In this document: positions 31,264-43,225 of the stretch, one piece after another
Position numbering within the stretch: the first letter of the stretch is position 1
Layout: each line of letters begins with the position of its first letter
Assembly: GCA_029204225.1 (NCBI GenBank)
Contig: MU831893.1
Location: 1 to 64,000, forward strand
Reading direction: 5' to 3'
DNA: 64,000 bases
DNA from: Diphasiastrum complanatum
Lineage: Eukaryota > Streptophyta > Lycopodiopsida > Lycopodiales > Lycopodiaceae
Program-made: the position numbers and the translations under genes
Notes under the pieces: generated by a model
Database searches by the model: none
What the model saw: only the letters and a program-made list of their open reading frames with translations
Told to the model about the DNA's origin: nothing

Positions 31264-31800
31264 AATGTGTCGTCTGTCACGAGATATTCGTGACGGACGT
31301 CGAGTCGTGAAATTTCGCAAGTCGTGACTTGAGAAATGTCGCGATGCGTGACTTGCGAAATGTCACGATGCAGCCTGTCGCAAAATTTCACGATGGACGC
31401 CGGGTCGCAAAATTTCACGACAGGCGCACCAGGGGTTTAGCGTGAAAATTTTGCGACTCGCGGGTACATCGCAAAAATTTCACGACTCGTCTCATCGTGG
31501 ATTTCTAACGACTCCAATTTTTGGAATATTTTTGTATATTCCCCTCCCTCCGCCTTCCCGCCGCGGCGGATGGGGGTATTTCAAAAATTCGAATCGTCGA
31601 AAATCCCTTCTTTTTTGAAAATTTGAGTCTGTCCAGAAATTTTCGCGAAGCCTGCCTTTGCGTAAATTTTGCGATACCTGCCAAATCGCAAATTTTCACG
31701 CTGCCTTCACGAAAATTTCGCCAACGCAGTCTTCAAGATGCTTTCGCAAAAATTTCGCAAAGGCAGGCAGCGCTAAATTTTTTTGCAAAATTTTTTGGGA
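31264..31800. repeat. TCGCGA-rich degenerate repeat block, second copy
   Basis: Many variants of TCGCGAAATTTC, TCACGA and TCGTGA, plus GACAGGCG, in both orientations at 31264-31500 and again at 31636-31790. They are interrupted at 31520-31600 by a GC palindrome module. This resembles 19043-19345. Confidence 0.65.
31541..31585. repeat. GC palindrome module
   Basis: TATATTCCCCTCCC leads into CCGCCGCGGCGG (31558-31569) and ATGGGGG, within AT-rich flanks. Confidence 0.65.
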
Positions 31801-31845
31801 AGATTCAAATTTTTCTGAAAAGACTCGAATACCCAACGACTCGAA

Positions 31846-32017
31846 TTTTTTATATTCCCCCTCCCCCGCCCACCCGCCGCGGCGGGTGGGGATTGGAATT
31901 CAAAAAAAATGTTTTTATTTTAAAAATATTTTTTATATCCCCCCACACACTCCTCCCCCCCCCCCCCCCCCCCGCCCCCTCCGCGGCGGGTGGCGGAGGG
32001 GGGGGGGGGGGGGGGGG
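31846..32017. repeat. two GC palindrome modules with C and G runs
   Basis: At 31869-31890 an 11-base arm CCCACCCGCCG is followed at once by its exact complement. At 31954-32017 a C run, CCGCGGCGGGTGG (31981) and a G run follow, the last directly abutting the LTR of element B. Confidence 0.75.
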
Positions 32018-33236
32018 TGTTGTAAAGCTACCTTTACAAGCTTTACTTCCGGCGCCATCGGCGCCAGCTATGTCCCCGGTGCCAACGGCGCCGGCGCCGC
32101 TCCTGGCGCCACTGTGACCAGAATCCAGCCGACGCAAAGTTCCTATGGCTGAAAAATCTTTGATCGGTTCTAGCGGAGTCCAGAGAGCTCAGATCGATGT
32201 GCAATTACCTCACACGATCTAGGCATGATTAAAGGAAGCCTGGGGATCAATAAAATCTAGAGAGAGAAAATGACTTTCTAGAAAGAGAAAATCCTACAGA
32301 GAGAAAAACGTGCTTTACCAACTTGGGTAGAGTGCTTGGTATGAGGGGGGGTGCCGAATCACACCAATACTATAGGGGAGTGCGGGTTGCGACTCAGGGC
32401 GAGCTCCAACCAAGTCTCAGCCTCCCTTGCTGGAATGTTGTCATGGCTCTCGCCTTGGCATGCTAGCGCCCCGGAGACTAGGGTCGGTCACACACTTGAA
32501 ATGTAACCTTCTCAGATTTATCAATAAAGTGGGATTTTCCTCGAACTGACTCTGATTACCTTCTGGGTTTCAGTGTTCGGTCAAAGCGCCAGTTGTAAGG
32601 CCGCTTTCAAAATTTTTAACTTGGCACATAGCTGAGGGTCGTATCCCGGGACGCCAACGGTATGCTGTCGGGACCATTCGGTCCGTGGCGCCAGCGGTAT
32701 GTTGTCGGGACCATTTGGTCCAGGAACTGGTTGTTTCCATATCTGTCGTGGCTTGTGGTTCTGAGTGTTCCTTGCATGAACGTGAATGGGTTAAGCTCTT
32801 GGGGAACGGGCTCTAACCTGTCGGCTGAGTTGGATGGCTTGCTTGGGTGGATGTTACCTGTTTATGGCTGTCCAGTCTGGCGTGGCGCCAGGTTGGCCTC
32901 CAGCACTCATGACAAAGCTTTCAGTTGGTTAAGTTTGATGTAAGTCAGACCGCTTGCTTGGAATGGATGTTACTCGTTTGTAACGAAGCTTCGAGTTGGT
33001 GAAGTTTGATGTATGTCGGGCGGCTTGCTTGAAGGGAAGTCACCCACATCGGGACCCCCGATCTGGCATGGCGCCAGGTTGGATCTCAATGTTGGTTTTC
33101 GGAACTTCAAGCTGGTTAAGTCTGATCGTTGTTGGCGAGTTGGCTGCTTGTATGTCAAGTGGGTTTGGATGGCAAGAGTTGAAGGCTGGGAAGCTAAGTC
33201 GTGGTTCCCGGCTCCCTTTGGGATGCCTGCGCTACA
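32018..33236 (+). repeat. 5' LTR of element B
   Basis: 1,219 bp, TGTTGTAAAGC...GCTACA. The first 600 bp match the two E LTRs; GGCGCC palindromes crowd the first 100 bp. The latter half is GC-rich and is related in places to the A LTR. Confidence 0.75.
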
Positions 33237-33238
33237 TG

Positions 33239-33250
33239 TGGTATCAGAGC
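33239..33250 (+). promoter_or_regulatory. primer binding site of element B
   Basis: TGGTATCAGAGC two bases after the LTR end, the same offset as in element A. Confidence 0.9.
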
Positions 33251-33328
33251 ACCGACTGGCCGGTCAGATATGCGGATCTCACGAAAATGGCCACGGTTTG
33301 GGGTTCATCAAGACAACTGTTGTGCAAG

Positions 33329-33714
33329 GTGCTGCCCACAGTGTAAGCACGGGTGCGTCCACGGTCGGGGTGGTCGGTAGAACGGGGGACTTGATGAGTC
33401 AAGGTGCTGCCCTTGAGGTGTAAGCACGGTCAGTTCTCGCGGTTCGGGCCTAGCGTTGTCTGCACGTAGGACGGATGAGGCAAAGTGCTGCCTAGGGAGG
33501 TGAAAGCATGGTTTGTACCTTGTGGGGTGCGAGGTGACATATTCGAATTGTACTGGTTAACCATTGATACAGAGATGCTGCTTGAATTCGGGTGTAAAGC
33601 ACGGGTGGTTAGCTGCCGGTGCGGGATAGCTGCCAATCGTTTAGCTATAAGGGCTATCGTCCAAAAAGTGGTGGGGCGTGACTGAGGCAATGTGCTGCTT
33701 AATGGTGAAAGCAC
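33329..33714 (+). repeat. leader array of five hairpins, element B
   Basis: Units at 33329-33350, 33404-33427, 33485-33509, 33576-33602 and 33692-33714 match those of element A one for one and keep spacing of 75, 81, 91 and 116. Unit 3 has AGCAT for AGCAC (still pairable as G-U); unit 5 has the full AGCAC that A has lost. Confidence 0.75.
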
Positions 33715-35098
33715 GGATAGTTGGAGGGGTGTCCTATGTGGCTGATTCCGTGATCGATTTGTATGGGCGCGACCAGGCAGAGGTCCGTTGGCAGGACCAT
33801 CTCAAAGGGGGACCTTGTCTTTGTTACTTGTTAGTAAACCTGCCTGAGTGTCTTACTTGTATGTATTCGTGATGAGTCTTAGTACTCGTGCTTTGCCTGG
33901 TTTGCATGATTGCTTGTGATACAAGGAGCTGATGAACCTTTTCTTTTGAAGGCTGATACCATCAAACAAAGAGGACTACAGAATCTATGGGGCGGATTTG
34001 CAGTTCAAAGACTCACACGTGAACGACAACGAAACGACTCAAGGTTTGCAAAGGATGGATGGCTAGCCTGTTTCTTGGGTTAGTTTCGTTTGCGACAACG
34101 CCCACCAGACGCAAGCAGGAAGTCAAAAGTTGGAAAGGGCAATTTCAGGGGAGATCTTCTATGGAGTAGTTGGTCTTCATTTTGGGACGGCCACCTTCGG
34201 AACTGAAACTCACTGAGCATGGGTGATATCCAGTAGCAGTTGGGTTTTTCCTCAAAGGGGAAAAAACTAGGATCCTCTTCAGAGATTGGCAACAAGTTGG
34301 ATCGAGCCATAATCCTAGCAGATGGGAAGCAAAGTGTGGGAAAGGCTTTTTGTCCGAAGAACTCTACTCTAAGTCCGATCAGCTGATTTTATAAGTGGAC
34401 GGAAACTATCACACACACCTCTCTCTTGGGGCAAATTTTGAATGAAAGTTGATCAAAATGGGGGCAAATTCAAGGTGACCTAGCCATACTCAGACGAGGA
34501 GACTGGCGAACTTTGGACCTAATAAGTTGACAAGTTTTTGTTGTGGAAAGGAAAGTTTGTTATAGGCTTTCTCTGGACCAGCAATGATGAGGAAACATAT
34601 GAGTACGCTGGCTTGTGTTACGTGTAAGGCAGCTGATCAATGAAGGAACTGTGAAAGTTGAGTCTTGCATGAGAGACTTGGTACTTCGAACGGACGCTAA
34701 GGGACAGTTCGCGTTGAGATTGGACTAGTGCAAACTCTGGGTGCATGTGTCTGATTCAAAGAGAGCTACTTGAAGCCAAGTTCGATGTACACTTCTTGTT
34801 TTGACTGTGAGGCAACTGACCAGTGATGGAATTGTGAAAGTCAAGTTTTGCGCGACGGACATGGTGCTTCAAACAAACGCGAAGAGATAGTTCGGATGCG
34901 GATCAAACTGGTGCGACCCTTTGGCTTTCCACGAGGTCAATGGTTACATTTGGGCTGATTCAAAGAGCTACTTCAAGCTAAGTGAGAGGTGCATTGCGGA
35001 GTACTCAATCTTTGCCTACCTTAAAGAGCCAAGATGGAAAAGTATCAAGATCAGGCTGGGACAAGGGGAGAAATCAAGGTGCAGAAGCAACAAGGCAC

Positions 35099-35314
35099 AA
35101 TCTAGTAGGCCCATAGTCTAAGTTATACACTAGGCCAAAATCTTTGAGTGTGGACTTAATACATAAGATGCCAACCAAAGCTATTTTATTTCCATGATAG
35201 AAATGGAGCCATATTTCCATTGGGGTATTTTTGCTCGTTTGATGAAATTTTACCAAAATCAGTAGAATAATTTTCTTAGTTATCAATAGATATCAATATA
35301 AACCCCCCCAACCC

Positions 35315-35349
<35 letters not shown>

Positions 35350-37409
35350 ACCAAAAAAAAAAAAAAAACTTGGTTCCCATCTCTTAGTATCATGAATTTT
35401 TTGTCCATGGTTCATCTATGTGATTGCAATTGTTTTGCCTTTTTGGAATGCGAAATCTACACAGAATTTTCAAAATCAAAAGTCCTATAATATGATATCC
35501 TTAAATATATTTTTTGTGTCAATCAACTTTTGTATGGGAAGCCATAGCTACAACTCATTGGACTACTTGTCAAGTTAAGTGATAGATTTGGTGTCAACTT
35601 TGTCATTATGCCCATAAGAACCCTAACATGCAAAAAAAGGTTCATGTTGTTTATGTTGGATAAAGATCCAACAGGCCAATCCCATTCTTTAGGCGAACTT
35701 TGGTACCACAAGCAATGAAAAACTCATCTTTCAAAAGGAAAATCCTCATAAATTTGCCAACTTCATTTTGGATGTTAGTTACTTCAAAATCTTAAACGGA
35801 CTAATTCTAAAACCTCATGGTACTTAAAATTATCTAACTTTTTTGGTTTTCAAATGTTTCATCACAACTTTGACTTTTATCTTGCCAAATGACATTCACT
35901 TTTATGGCTACACATCAACCAATAAATGCAATGTAAATCCAATTCTATCTATATTGTGACTTTATTTGTAGATGCTCATGTTCTAGAAAGGTTTGAGAGA
36001 CATGTGCTAGTTTGATTACTCTCTCCAAAACATCTGGATGTAAAGTAGAGATACAATGGGCCTTGAAAACTGAACATCGTGTCTTGCATTTACAAGGTAC
36101 TTACTATGAGCATAGATCATAAATCTTTGCTATACCTTGGAATGTTAAATGACATTACTAAACTTGGCCCTTGTTTCAATTGGTGCTACTAGTTTTCGAG
36201 AATCAAAAAGAACATGAAACATATGCTATATAGCTAATCTAAATAACATCTTTTGAAGCTATTATTCTCATGTACATACATATTGATTTCTATAAAGTCT
36301 TCATCTTGGTCCATGCATTAGCATGGACAATCCTATCTAGCATACAACGTGCTCCCAAAGTCTTTGTTAGGAGTAGGATATTTACTGATGTATTACCAAT
36401 ATCCATGGGCTAGTCTAGGTCTTTTATGTTTGGTTTGATGCTCCAATTGAAAACATATCAATAACAACAAAGTACACATTGGATTGGGAAAAGTGGAAGT
36501 CCCCAAATCCTATGCAACTAATCCAGTTTATGGTCTGCGTTCCAGTTACGTGTATATTTTGGCATTCTTTGAGGTCATTTTCCCTTGCACACTACTAGGT
36601 ACAAGGAAACCATGGACATTGACAAGGAATGCCTATAGTTCTCGTGGGCACCCATAAAATTTTTCAAGTGCAAGAGTGATGACGAGCATGACAACAATGA
36701 TTCTTTTATAGATACGAGGGCATGACAGACCTAGGTTTTTGACAAACATCATTAAGGGGCTTCATCTACACCCATGCGATTTACAAGATCATTGTTTGTT
36801 TGCAGTTATATGCAAGAGATAAAATGTTGCTCAAGAGCTTATGGTGTAAAAAATTGCATGCCATGTGTGACATGACAGGAGCACCAGGGGAAGCATCCAG
36901 GATCGATAGAGTCATAGCTCTACAAATTTTCCTCTAATGTTGGAGCTAAAGCTTTCTATCCATTCTTCTACCTCAACATCTATCGGGCTTCCTCGCTGAA
37001 CCCTAACGATGCTCTAGTTTAGTCTTGTTTTTGTGGTTTTTGTTGCAACTAGGTCTCTTCAACAAGCGGTTTGGATCAACAATTTGCTCACCAATGAATT
37101 CATATACCGCATGTGGCATTAGTCAATAATCTCACACACAAAACTTCAGGCTGCATGTCATCTAGTCCTCTACAAGAAAGGAGACCGGGGAGTGGCAAAG
37201 AAAGTAACCGTTGAAGAATATCCCAAATTCAGCAGCCTCATGAACGCCTTCTCTTATGACCACAACCCTCCTGGAGGATCGTGATGCTGCTAAATAGCGA
37301 CAAGTAGCTTCAAGAGTACCTAAGGGCAACAAGCTAGAAAAGGGTCGACCCCTATTATGTGTTTCAATCTTAGAGAGTGCAAAAGTTCATGATATTGTAG
37401 GTTGATCAT
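35099..37409. other. no recognisable gene; long C/A run
   Basis: A C run with AACCC and a following A run occupy 35301-35367. The remainder (35370-37400) has only short open stretches and no readable motif. Confidence 0.5.
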
Positions 37410-38340
37410 GTGTCCTTTTTTATTTATTCTTGGATTCATTTGTTGACTTTCAATTGTGCTAAAGAAGATCAAATCATTGCAACTTGGTCAAAGCTAAAAT
37501 GTTTCAATTGTGAAATCAAAGGACATTTTTCTAGTGATTGCTTTCAAAAGAAAAGAGATCAAGGAGATAAGCAAGGCAATTTCATTTTTGATGAGAATGG
37601 TCTTGATGAGAAAAATTCAAGTGATTCTTTTTTAACGTCTTCTTGTTAGACTAACCAATTATCGGATATTGATCCATGGTGGATTGATAGGGAAGAAATC
37701 TTTCATATGACATGTCTCAAAGAGTAATTCACTTCTTTCGTGCCTTATGAAGGAGAGAAGAAGGTCATCAACATGGCCAATCATGGTAAAGTTAGTATCA
37801 AGGGCATTGGTACTATTCCTATTTTTCTCTCACCTACAAATAGGATTGTAAGCTTGAAGAATGTATTACTAAGATGTTCTTAGGGTGTGTCACAAATGGT
37901 TTTGACACTGGAGCTTAAAGTGGAATTTGTTGGTGATTCTTGTTTGATAAAAAAGAAAGGAGTTTTAATTGCCCAAGGCAAGAGAAAGGTGAGCTCTACA
38001 AACTTGATGGATAGGTTATATCTAACCATGGTGGTTTGAAGGAAAAGAAGCAAATTGGTGAGATTTGTTCAATGTCAAAGTCACATAGGTTGTCTTATTC
38101 TAGATCTAGCTCAAGATCTAAGATGCCTTTTCATTTAGTACATTTGGATGTACATTGTACTAGTGCTTTGAGTAAGGGAAAAGCAAAGATGTTTGTGACT
38201 TGCATTGATAACTTTAGTGGATATTGTTGGATTTATCTTCTAAAAAGGGAGGACTTAATACTTGATATTTTTCTCAAGTTCAAGAATGTTGTGGAGAGTC
38301 AATTCAACATGAAGATCAAGTGCTTAAAGTTGGCAAATGA
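37410..38340 (+). pseudogene. Ty1/copia gag-protease-integrase remnant H
   Basis: The frame is broken by several stops. Readable pieces are a CCHC knuckle CFNCEIKGHFSSDC (about 37500), WWIDREE in place of the protease DSGAS, IKGIGTIPI, and an integrase part with SKSHRLSYSRSSSRSK, CIDNFSGYCWIYLL and MKIKCLK. The order and wording parallel Copia-3, so it is an older relative. The catalytic protease Asp is followed by REE rather than SGA, so it is dead. Confidence 0.8.
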
Positions 38341-38445
38341 AGACCCATATATTGATGATTCATTAATTATCAGCAATTCAAATCAGTTGCTACATGAAAC
38401 CAAATCTTTGCTTTCATCAGAATTTGAGATGACTGATTTAGGTCC
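38341..38445 (+). pseudogene. snippet of a second copia RT
   Basis: In frame with the preceding integrase part, the sequence switches to PYIDDSLIISNSNQLL and SEFEMTDLGPIS, the catalytic and downstream RT blocks of a different copia lineage. Everything between integrase and RT is missing. Confidence 0.7.
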
Positions 38446-38504
38446 AATCTCAAACTTACCACCCCTCGACTCACCCAATCGCAGCTATAGGAGCACACCC
38501 CATA

Positions 38505-38712
38505 GTGGAACCCCGCCCCATACAGGCTATTGAACCTCAACAAGGTAGGAATGCGCAAACACAAGATGCACGAAGGCTCCAAGCACAGATGCCCGAGAGA
38601 GGCTATGAGAGCACAGGCTCTAACGCAGAACTAGGGGATATGCGAGCCATGCTAAAAGGATACATGGACGTGATAAGTGAGAATATGCAGACCTTAGCAG
38701 CAGATATAAACT
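38505..38712 (+). pseudogene. gag-like frame, 5' part, cut by Copia-2
   Basis: 69 codons rich in Gln and charged residues (MEPRPIQAIEPQQGRNAQ...) run to the Copia-2 site. After the element the same frame goes on, but TGA at 43894-43896 interrupts it within four codons. The CCHC knuckles downstream mark it as retroelement gag. Confidence 0.6.
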
Positions 38713-39367
38713 TGTGAAAAATACAGATCCTAAGTGGATCTAAACTCCAAGATCATTGGCTTGAATGCTTGCACTCCAAACTACATAAGCTAGGAATTGG
38801 CAACACATTCTATGCTACCTAGAATGCAAAGAACTTGATCAAAAAGCATTTATCACAAATGGAAACTTCCATAAACATCAAGTGCGGCCCAAAATAGCAT
38901 TATACAGTCCATAATACATCAGCCTATCACTTTTGGAAAGCACCTAAGATCATACACAATAGCTTGAAGACAATACACACAACAATGCTCTCAATGGAGG
39001 AAGAAACAATGACAATGATCTATTGATCTCAATGAAGCATACAAAAGGTTTCTCCAATCTGTTCTCCACGACTTCCCTACTATTTATGGATGAGGAAGAT
39101 GACTCTCTCTCCTCTCTCTAGAAGGTACTTGACCCTAGATATTCCCTATATAGGAAAAATAGCTAAAAATGGCTTATATGACCAAAATACATCAAAATGG
39201 TCTCATTTTGAAGGGTATGAAGTTTGACACTTCATCATACTGAAAAAATACAGTAAATAAAAACATTGTGGCCTGGTTCACACGTGCAAAACTCCAGAAC
39301 CAAAACTATTTACAATTTTAGCCAATTTAGGCCTCAAACTAGCTAGGAAATGTTGACAATTTTCACA
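38713..39367 (-). repeat. 3' LTR of Copia-2
   Basis: 655 bp. The CACACGTGTG palindrome is mutated to CACACGTGCA here. Confidence 0.95.
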
Positions 39368-42053
39368 CTCCCTCTTCAACATTGGATGCTAGTTTCAACA
39401 TAGTCTTTGAGCACATTCCAAGATTAGATCTATGCATTAAATATAGGTCCTTTCCCAATGGTTTGGTGAAGATATCAGCCACACACTCCTTTGAAGAGAC
39501 ATGTTGAAGCTCCACCTCTTTGGCAATGACTTGATCTCTCACAAAATGGTGAGCAATCTCAATGTGCTTGCTCCTTGCATGAAAAACAGGATTGCTTGCC
39601 AAGCTTTGGGCTGAAAGGTTATCACAAAGTATGATTGGAGTCTTCTCTGGTTCCAGCAAGTGAAGATCCAATAACATCCTCTTGATCCAAAGAATCTCCT
39701 TGGTGCATGTTGTTAATGCCTTGTACTCGGCTTCGGTAGAAGATAGAGAGATAGTTGGTTGCTTCTTTGATAGCCATGAGACCACTCCATCTCCAAGATA
39801 GATTGCAAAGGCACTTGTTGACTTCCTATCCATTTGATCACCTGCAAAATCTGAATCTGAAAATCCACAAAGGTTAGGTGTAGTACCTCCATACAAGATG
39901 CCAAAATCTCTAGATCCCGAGATGTATCTAAGTACTCTCTTTCCTAGCTTCCAATGAGCCTCACTAGGATCTTGCATAAATTGACTTAGTTTACCAACCA
40001 CAAAGCTTAGATCAGGTCTTGTGATGGTTAACCATATAAGAGATCCTATTAGCTTTTTATAGAGAGTAATGTCCTTGAAGGATCTTTCATTACTTCTTGT
40101 AGTTAGCTTTACATTTGATTCCATAGGAGTAGAAACAACTTTACAATCTTCCATATGAAACCTTTTTAGAATAGAGTTAACATACTTTTCTTGACATATG
40201 AATGTAGATTTAGAAGTTCTAATAATCTCTATTCCTAAGATATAATGAAGTTTACCAAGATCTTGAATTTCAAACTCTCTTTTGAGTGCCATCTTGATTT
40301 CATCTATATCTAGATTGTTACCACCACTTAAGATAATGTCATCAACATAGATCAAAAGTAAAGTGATATCATTTTCATTCAATCTAAAGTAGAGAGAATG
40401 ATCATACTCACTCATAACAAAGTTTTGAGAAAGTAAGAAGGAATTGAGCTTAGCATACCAACTCCTTGGTGCTTGCTTTAGCCCATACAAACTCTTTTGG
40501 AGATAGCACACATGATTAGGCTCATCATGTGAAACATAGCCCTCGGGTTGCTCCATGTAAATATCTTCTTCAAGATCACCATTCAAGAAGGCATTAGTAA
40601 CATCCATTTGCCACATATCCCAATCATAAAGAGTTGCAAGAGAGATTAGGATTCGAATAGTTACCATCTTTGCCACGGGTGCAAAGGTCTCATCATAGTC
40701 AATACCATATTCTTGAGCATACCCCTTTGCCACCAACCTTGCCTTGTACTTGTTGATTGATCCATCTTGATTTGTCTTGATCTTGAAGATCCACTTACAA
40801 CCAATTGCCTTCTTGTCCTTTGGAAGCTTTACCAACCTCCATGTGTTGCTTTTGATGAGTGCTTGATGCTCATGATCCATGGCTTGGATCCATTCCTTCT
40901 TTTGAATTGCTTCACCTACACAAGTTGGTTCATCAAAAGAGGTAAGAAAAGCAAAGTTAGAGTTGTCCACCACTTGCTTTCCTTTTTCATCATAGGTTAG
41001 CCTTGATGGCTTAGCCCTTTGCCTTTGAGTCTTCCTTGAAGTTTGCTTTGGAGTGGCATCTCCATCTTCATCCAAGACATCTTGCACATCATGATGATTA
41101 GTAGGCACATCAACATCAACATCAACAACATTGGAAACATTCTCTTCATGAAAGATGACATCCCTACTTATGACAACTTTCTTTGTAGAAGGAATGTACA
41201 CTTTGTAAGCCTTGCTTACTTCACTATAGCCAACAAACACACCCTTCTTTGATGAAGGATCTTCTTTAGTTCTATCATCAAGTGTGATATTGACAAAACA
41301 TGTACATCCAAAGATCCTACAATGCTTGACACTCGGCCTTCTACCATAAAGAACCTCATGAGGAGTTTTACCATCCAAGGAAGCACTTGTCCATCTATTA
41401 CATAGATAGTTAGCACATGCTAAAGCTTCCCCCCAAAAAGACTTAGCAAGATTAGCATGTAGTCTCATTGCCTTGGCACATTCACAAAGGGTTCTATTCT
41501 TCCTCTCGGCCACTCCATTCTGTTGTGGAGTCCTAGGACTAGACATCTCCCTCTTAATCCCATGTGCTATACAAAAGTCTTTGAACCTATTTGAGGTGTA
41601 TTCCCCTCCATTATCAGATCTTAAGCATTTGATCTTTGTATTGAATTGGTTTTCCATTTCATTCTTGAACTTGACAAATGCAGCAAACACTTCATCCTTA
41701 CTTTTAAGAAGATAGATCCAAGTATACCTACTAAAGTCATCAATGAAAGTTGCATACATCTTTGCCCCACCATTGCTAGTTGTACTAGAAGAATGAATAT
41801 CAGAATGCACAAGTTGAAAAGCTTCTTTAGATCTAGAAGTAGATCTAGAATAAGCAAGTCTATGAGCCCTTTTGGCCTTCTTATCAAACCTTTGTTGCTC
41901 TTGAAGTGTGAGAGGTCTCTCTTCAATTTCTGCAACTATGTCCATGAGTTCATTCAACTCAAGTAAGGACTCCATCCTCACTTTCCAAGTAGAGTAGTTT
42001 GATGAACTCAACCTTTCACTAGACTCTAGCATGATCCCACCATTGGAAGCCAT
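39363..42053 (-). CDS. Copia-2 truncated gag fused to integrase-RT-RNase H
   Basis: 896 residues, nearly identical to the Copia-1 protein. It keeps Pro in SPRTPQQNG and Gly in DLGKLHYILG, so the RT motifs look intact, with YVDD at 569-572. The in-frame deletion junction after KKAKRA is the same. Lys replaces Arg in LYKKLIG. Gag body, CCHC knuckle, protease and HHCC finger are missing. The frame ends ...LASNVEEGV and the stop overlaps the start of the 3' LTR. Confidence 0.93.
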   Translation of the reverse strand: MASNGGIMLESSERLSSSNYSTWKVRMESLLELNELMDIVAEIEERPLTLQEQQRFDKKAKRAHRLAYSRSTSRSKEAFQLVHSDIHSSSTTSNGGAKMYATFIDDFSRYTWIYLLKSKDEVFAAFVKFKNEMENQFNTKIKCLRSDNGGEYTSNRFKDFCIAHGIKREMSSPRTPQQNGVAERKNRTLCECAKAMRLHANLAKSFWGEALACANYLCNRWTSASLDGKTPHEVLYGRRPSVKHCRIFGCTCFVNITLDDRTKEDPSSKKGVFVGYSEVSKAYKVYIPSTKKVVISRDVIFHEENVSNVVDVDVDVPTNHHDVQDVLDEDGDATPKQTSRKTQRQRAKPSRLTYDEKGKQVVDNSNFAFLTSFDEPTCVGEAIQKKEWIQAMDHEHQALIKSNTWRLVKLPKDKKAIGCKWIFKIKTNQDGSINKYKARLVAKGYAQEYGIDYDETFAPVAKMVTIRILISLATLYDWDMWQMDVTNAFLNGDLEEDIYMEQPEGYVSHDEPNHVCYLQKSLYGLKQAPRSWYAKLNSFLLSQNFVMSEYDHSLYFRLNENDITLLLIYVDDIILSGGNNLDIDEIKMALKREFEIQDLGKLHYILGIEIIRTSKSTFICQEKYVNSILKRFHMEDCKVVSTPMESNVKLTTRSNERSFKDITLYKKLIGSLIWLTITRPDLSFVVGKLSQFMQDPSEAHWKLGKRVLRYISGSRDFGILYGGTTPNLCGFSDSDFAGDQMDRKSTSAFAIYLGDGVVSWLSKKQPTISLSSTEAEYKALTTCTKEILWIKRMLLDLHLLEPEKTPIILCDNLSAQSLASNPVFHARSKHIEIAHHFVRDQVIAKEVELQHVSSKECVADIFTKPLGKDLYLMHRSNLGMCSKTMLKLASNVEEGV

Positions 42054-43213
42054 GATTCTAATGTTTCTTCAACTTTTAGGTTCTGTCCTAAAGCACTTAG
42101 CACTCACTTTTCTCTCAACAAATGATAGATAAAGAGATCTATGAAGATTTAGGACCCTAAAACACTTCTATCTTGAACCTAGATGGTTCCCAAGCATAGA
42201 AAGGAAGATTGAAACACATGCAACACTTTGCACACACTAAGAATGGATTACAAAATCAAACCAACTTGAACACACTCTTGCTTAAGCTCTCAAACTTTCC
42301 AGCAAGTGACCAAATCAAGTTATGGTGTGAAGAGTTACTTGCATTCTTAGAAAATACCCAAAACTAGGATGCCAAGATTACCTAGTAATGAACAAACTTG
42401 ATCAACATATGATCAACACACTAAGATATTGATTCAACCTGTAAAACCACATGTAAACCACACTTCTAAAAGTTTATAAACTCCAGCAAGTGATAAATAC
42501 AAGATTTAGAGGTGAATGAATGAGCACACTTAGTGGATCACAAGACTAGCTTCACTATCTTGTCAAATCTTGGTGTTTAGATGTAGATCTAAGATCACTT
42601 CACATGAGAATGTTCCTCAACCTGTTAAGAACCTGAAAACACACTTGCATAATGGTTAACACCTTCCAGCAAATGCTCCAATCAAATTACATAAGGAGAG
42701 TTACTTACATGCTCAACAAAGTACACCAAAATTTATGCCAAAATTGATGACAATCTTTACAATATGCTCTTCACAATGGAGCTTACAATATGTTCACCCA
42801 AAAAAGGGGATCTTTCATCTAAATGGGAGCTTTGCTCAGCCTTTAGGAGAATTACAACTCACTCAAAAGAGCATTTGTCATCCACTTAAGGAGAAGTTTC
42901 ATCCACTTAAGGAGAGTGTTCATCCAAGAATGGAGATTGTCAACAATAGGATTGAAAAGAACATTGTTAGTATTGAATATGCACAAGCCTCACAATCACA
43001 AATGATTAGGTGTTATGATCTGATCCAAAATAGTTTCTTTTCAGCCTCTGATCTTCAATAGACCTGAAATATGCTTTTGATCCACAAGTTCAACTCACAA
43101 AACAAAGGTTAGTAAGATTTGATCAACAAAGCAATGCAAAATCATGCTAGAACTTGATCAAACATCCAAATATCACCAAAAATGGAATACTTACTGTAAA
43201 TAGAAGCCAACCA

Positions 43214-43225
43214 GCTCTGATACCA
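43214..43225 (-). promoter_or_regulatory. primer binding site of Copia-2
   Basis: TGGTATCAGAGC on the minus strand, adjoining the 5' LTR. Confidence 0.93.

Larger units (their letters stand above)
32018..35098 (+). mobile_element. element B: non-coding LTR retroelement, 3'-truncated
   Basis: A full 5' LTR (32018-33236), a primer site at 33239 and the five-hairpin leader are followed by about 1.4 kb of body with no long frame. The final part (34393-35098) is nearly identical to element E 1499-2208, after which homology ends abruptly. There is no polypurine tract or 3' LTR. B and E are halves of one family: B shows the 5' half, E the 3' half. A small minus-strand open stretch at 34080-34310 is not recognisable. 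Confidence 0.75.

Noticed and set aside
31521-32152. Open frames of 164-198 residues
   Set aside because: They run through GC palindromes, C/G runs and the start of LTR B; low complexity, not genes.
35301-35367. Long C run followed by A run as a functional element
   Set aside because: Run length may be an assembly artefact and there is no flanking structure, unlike the palindrome modules.
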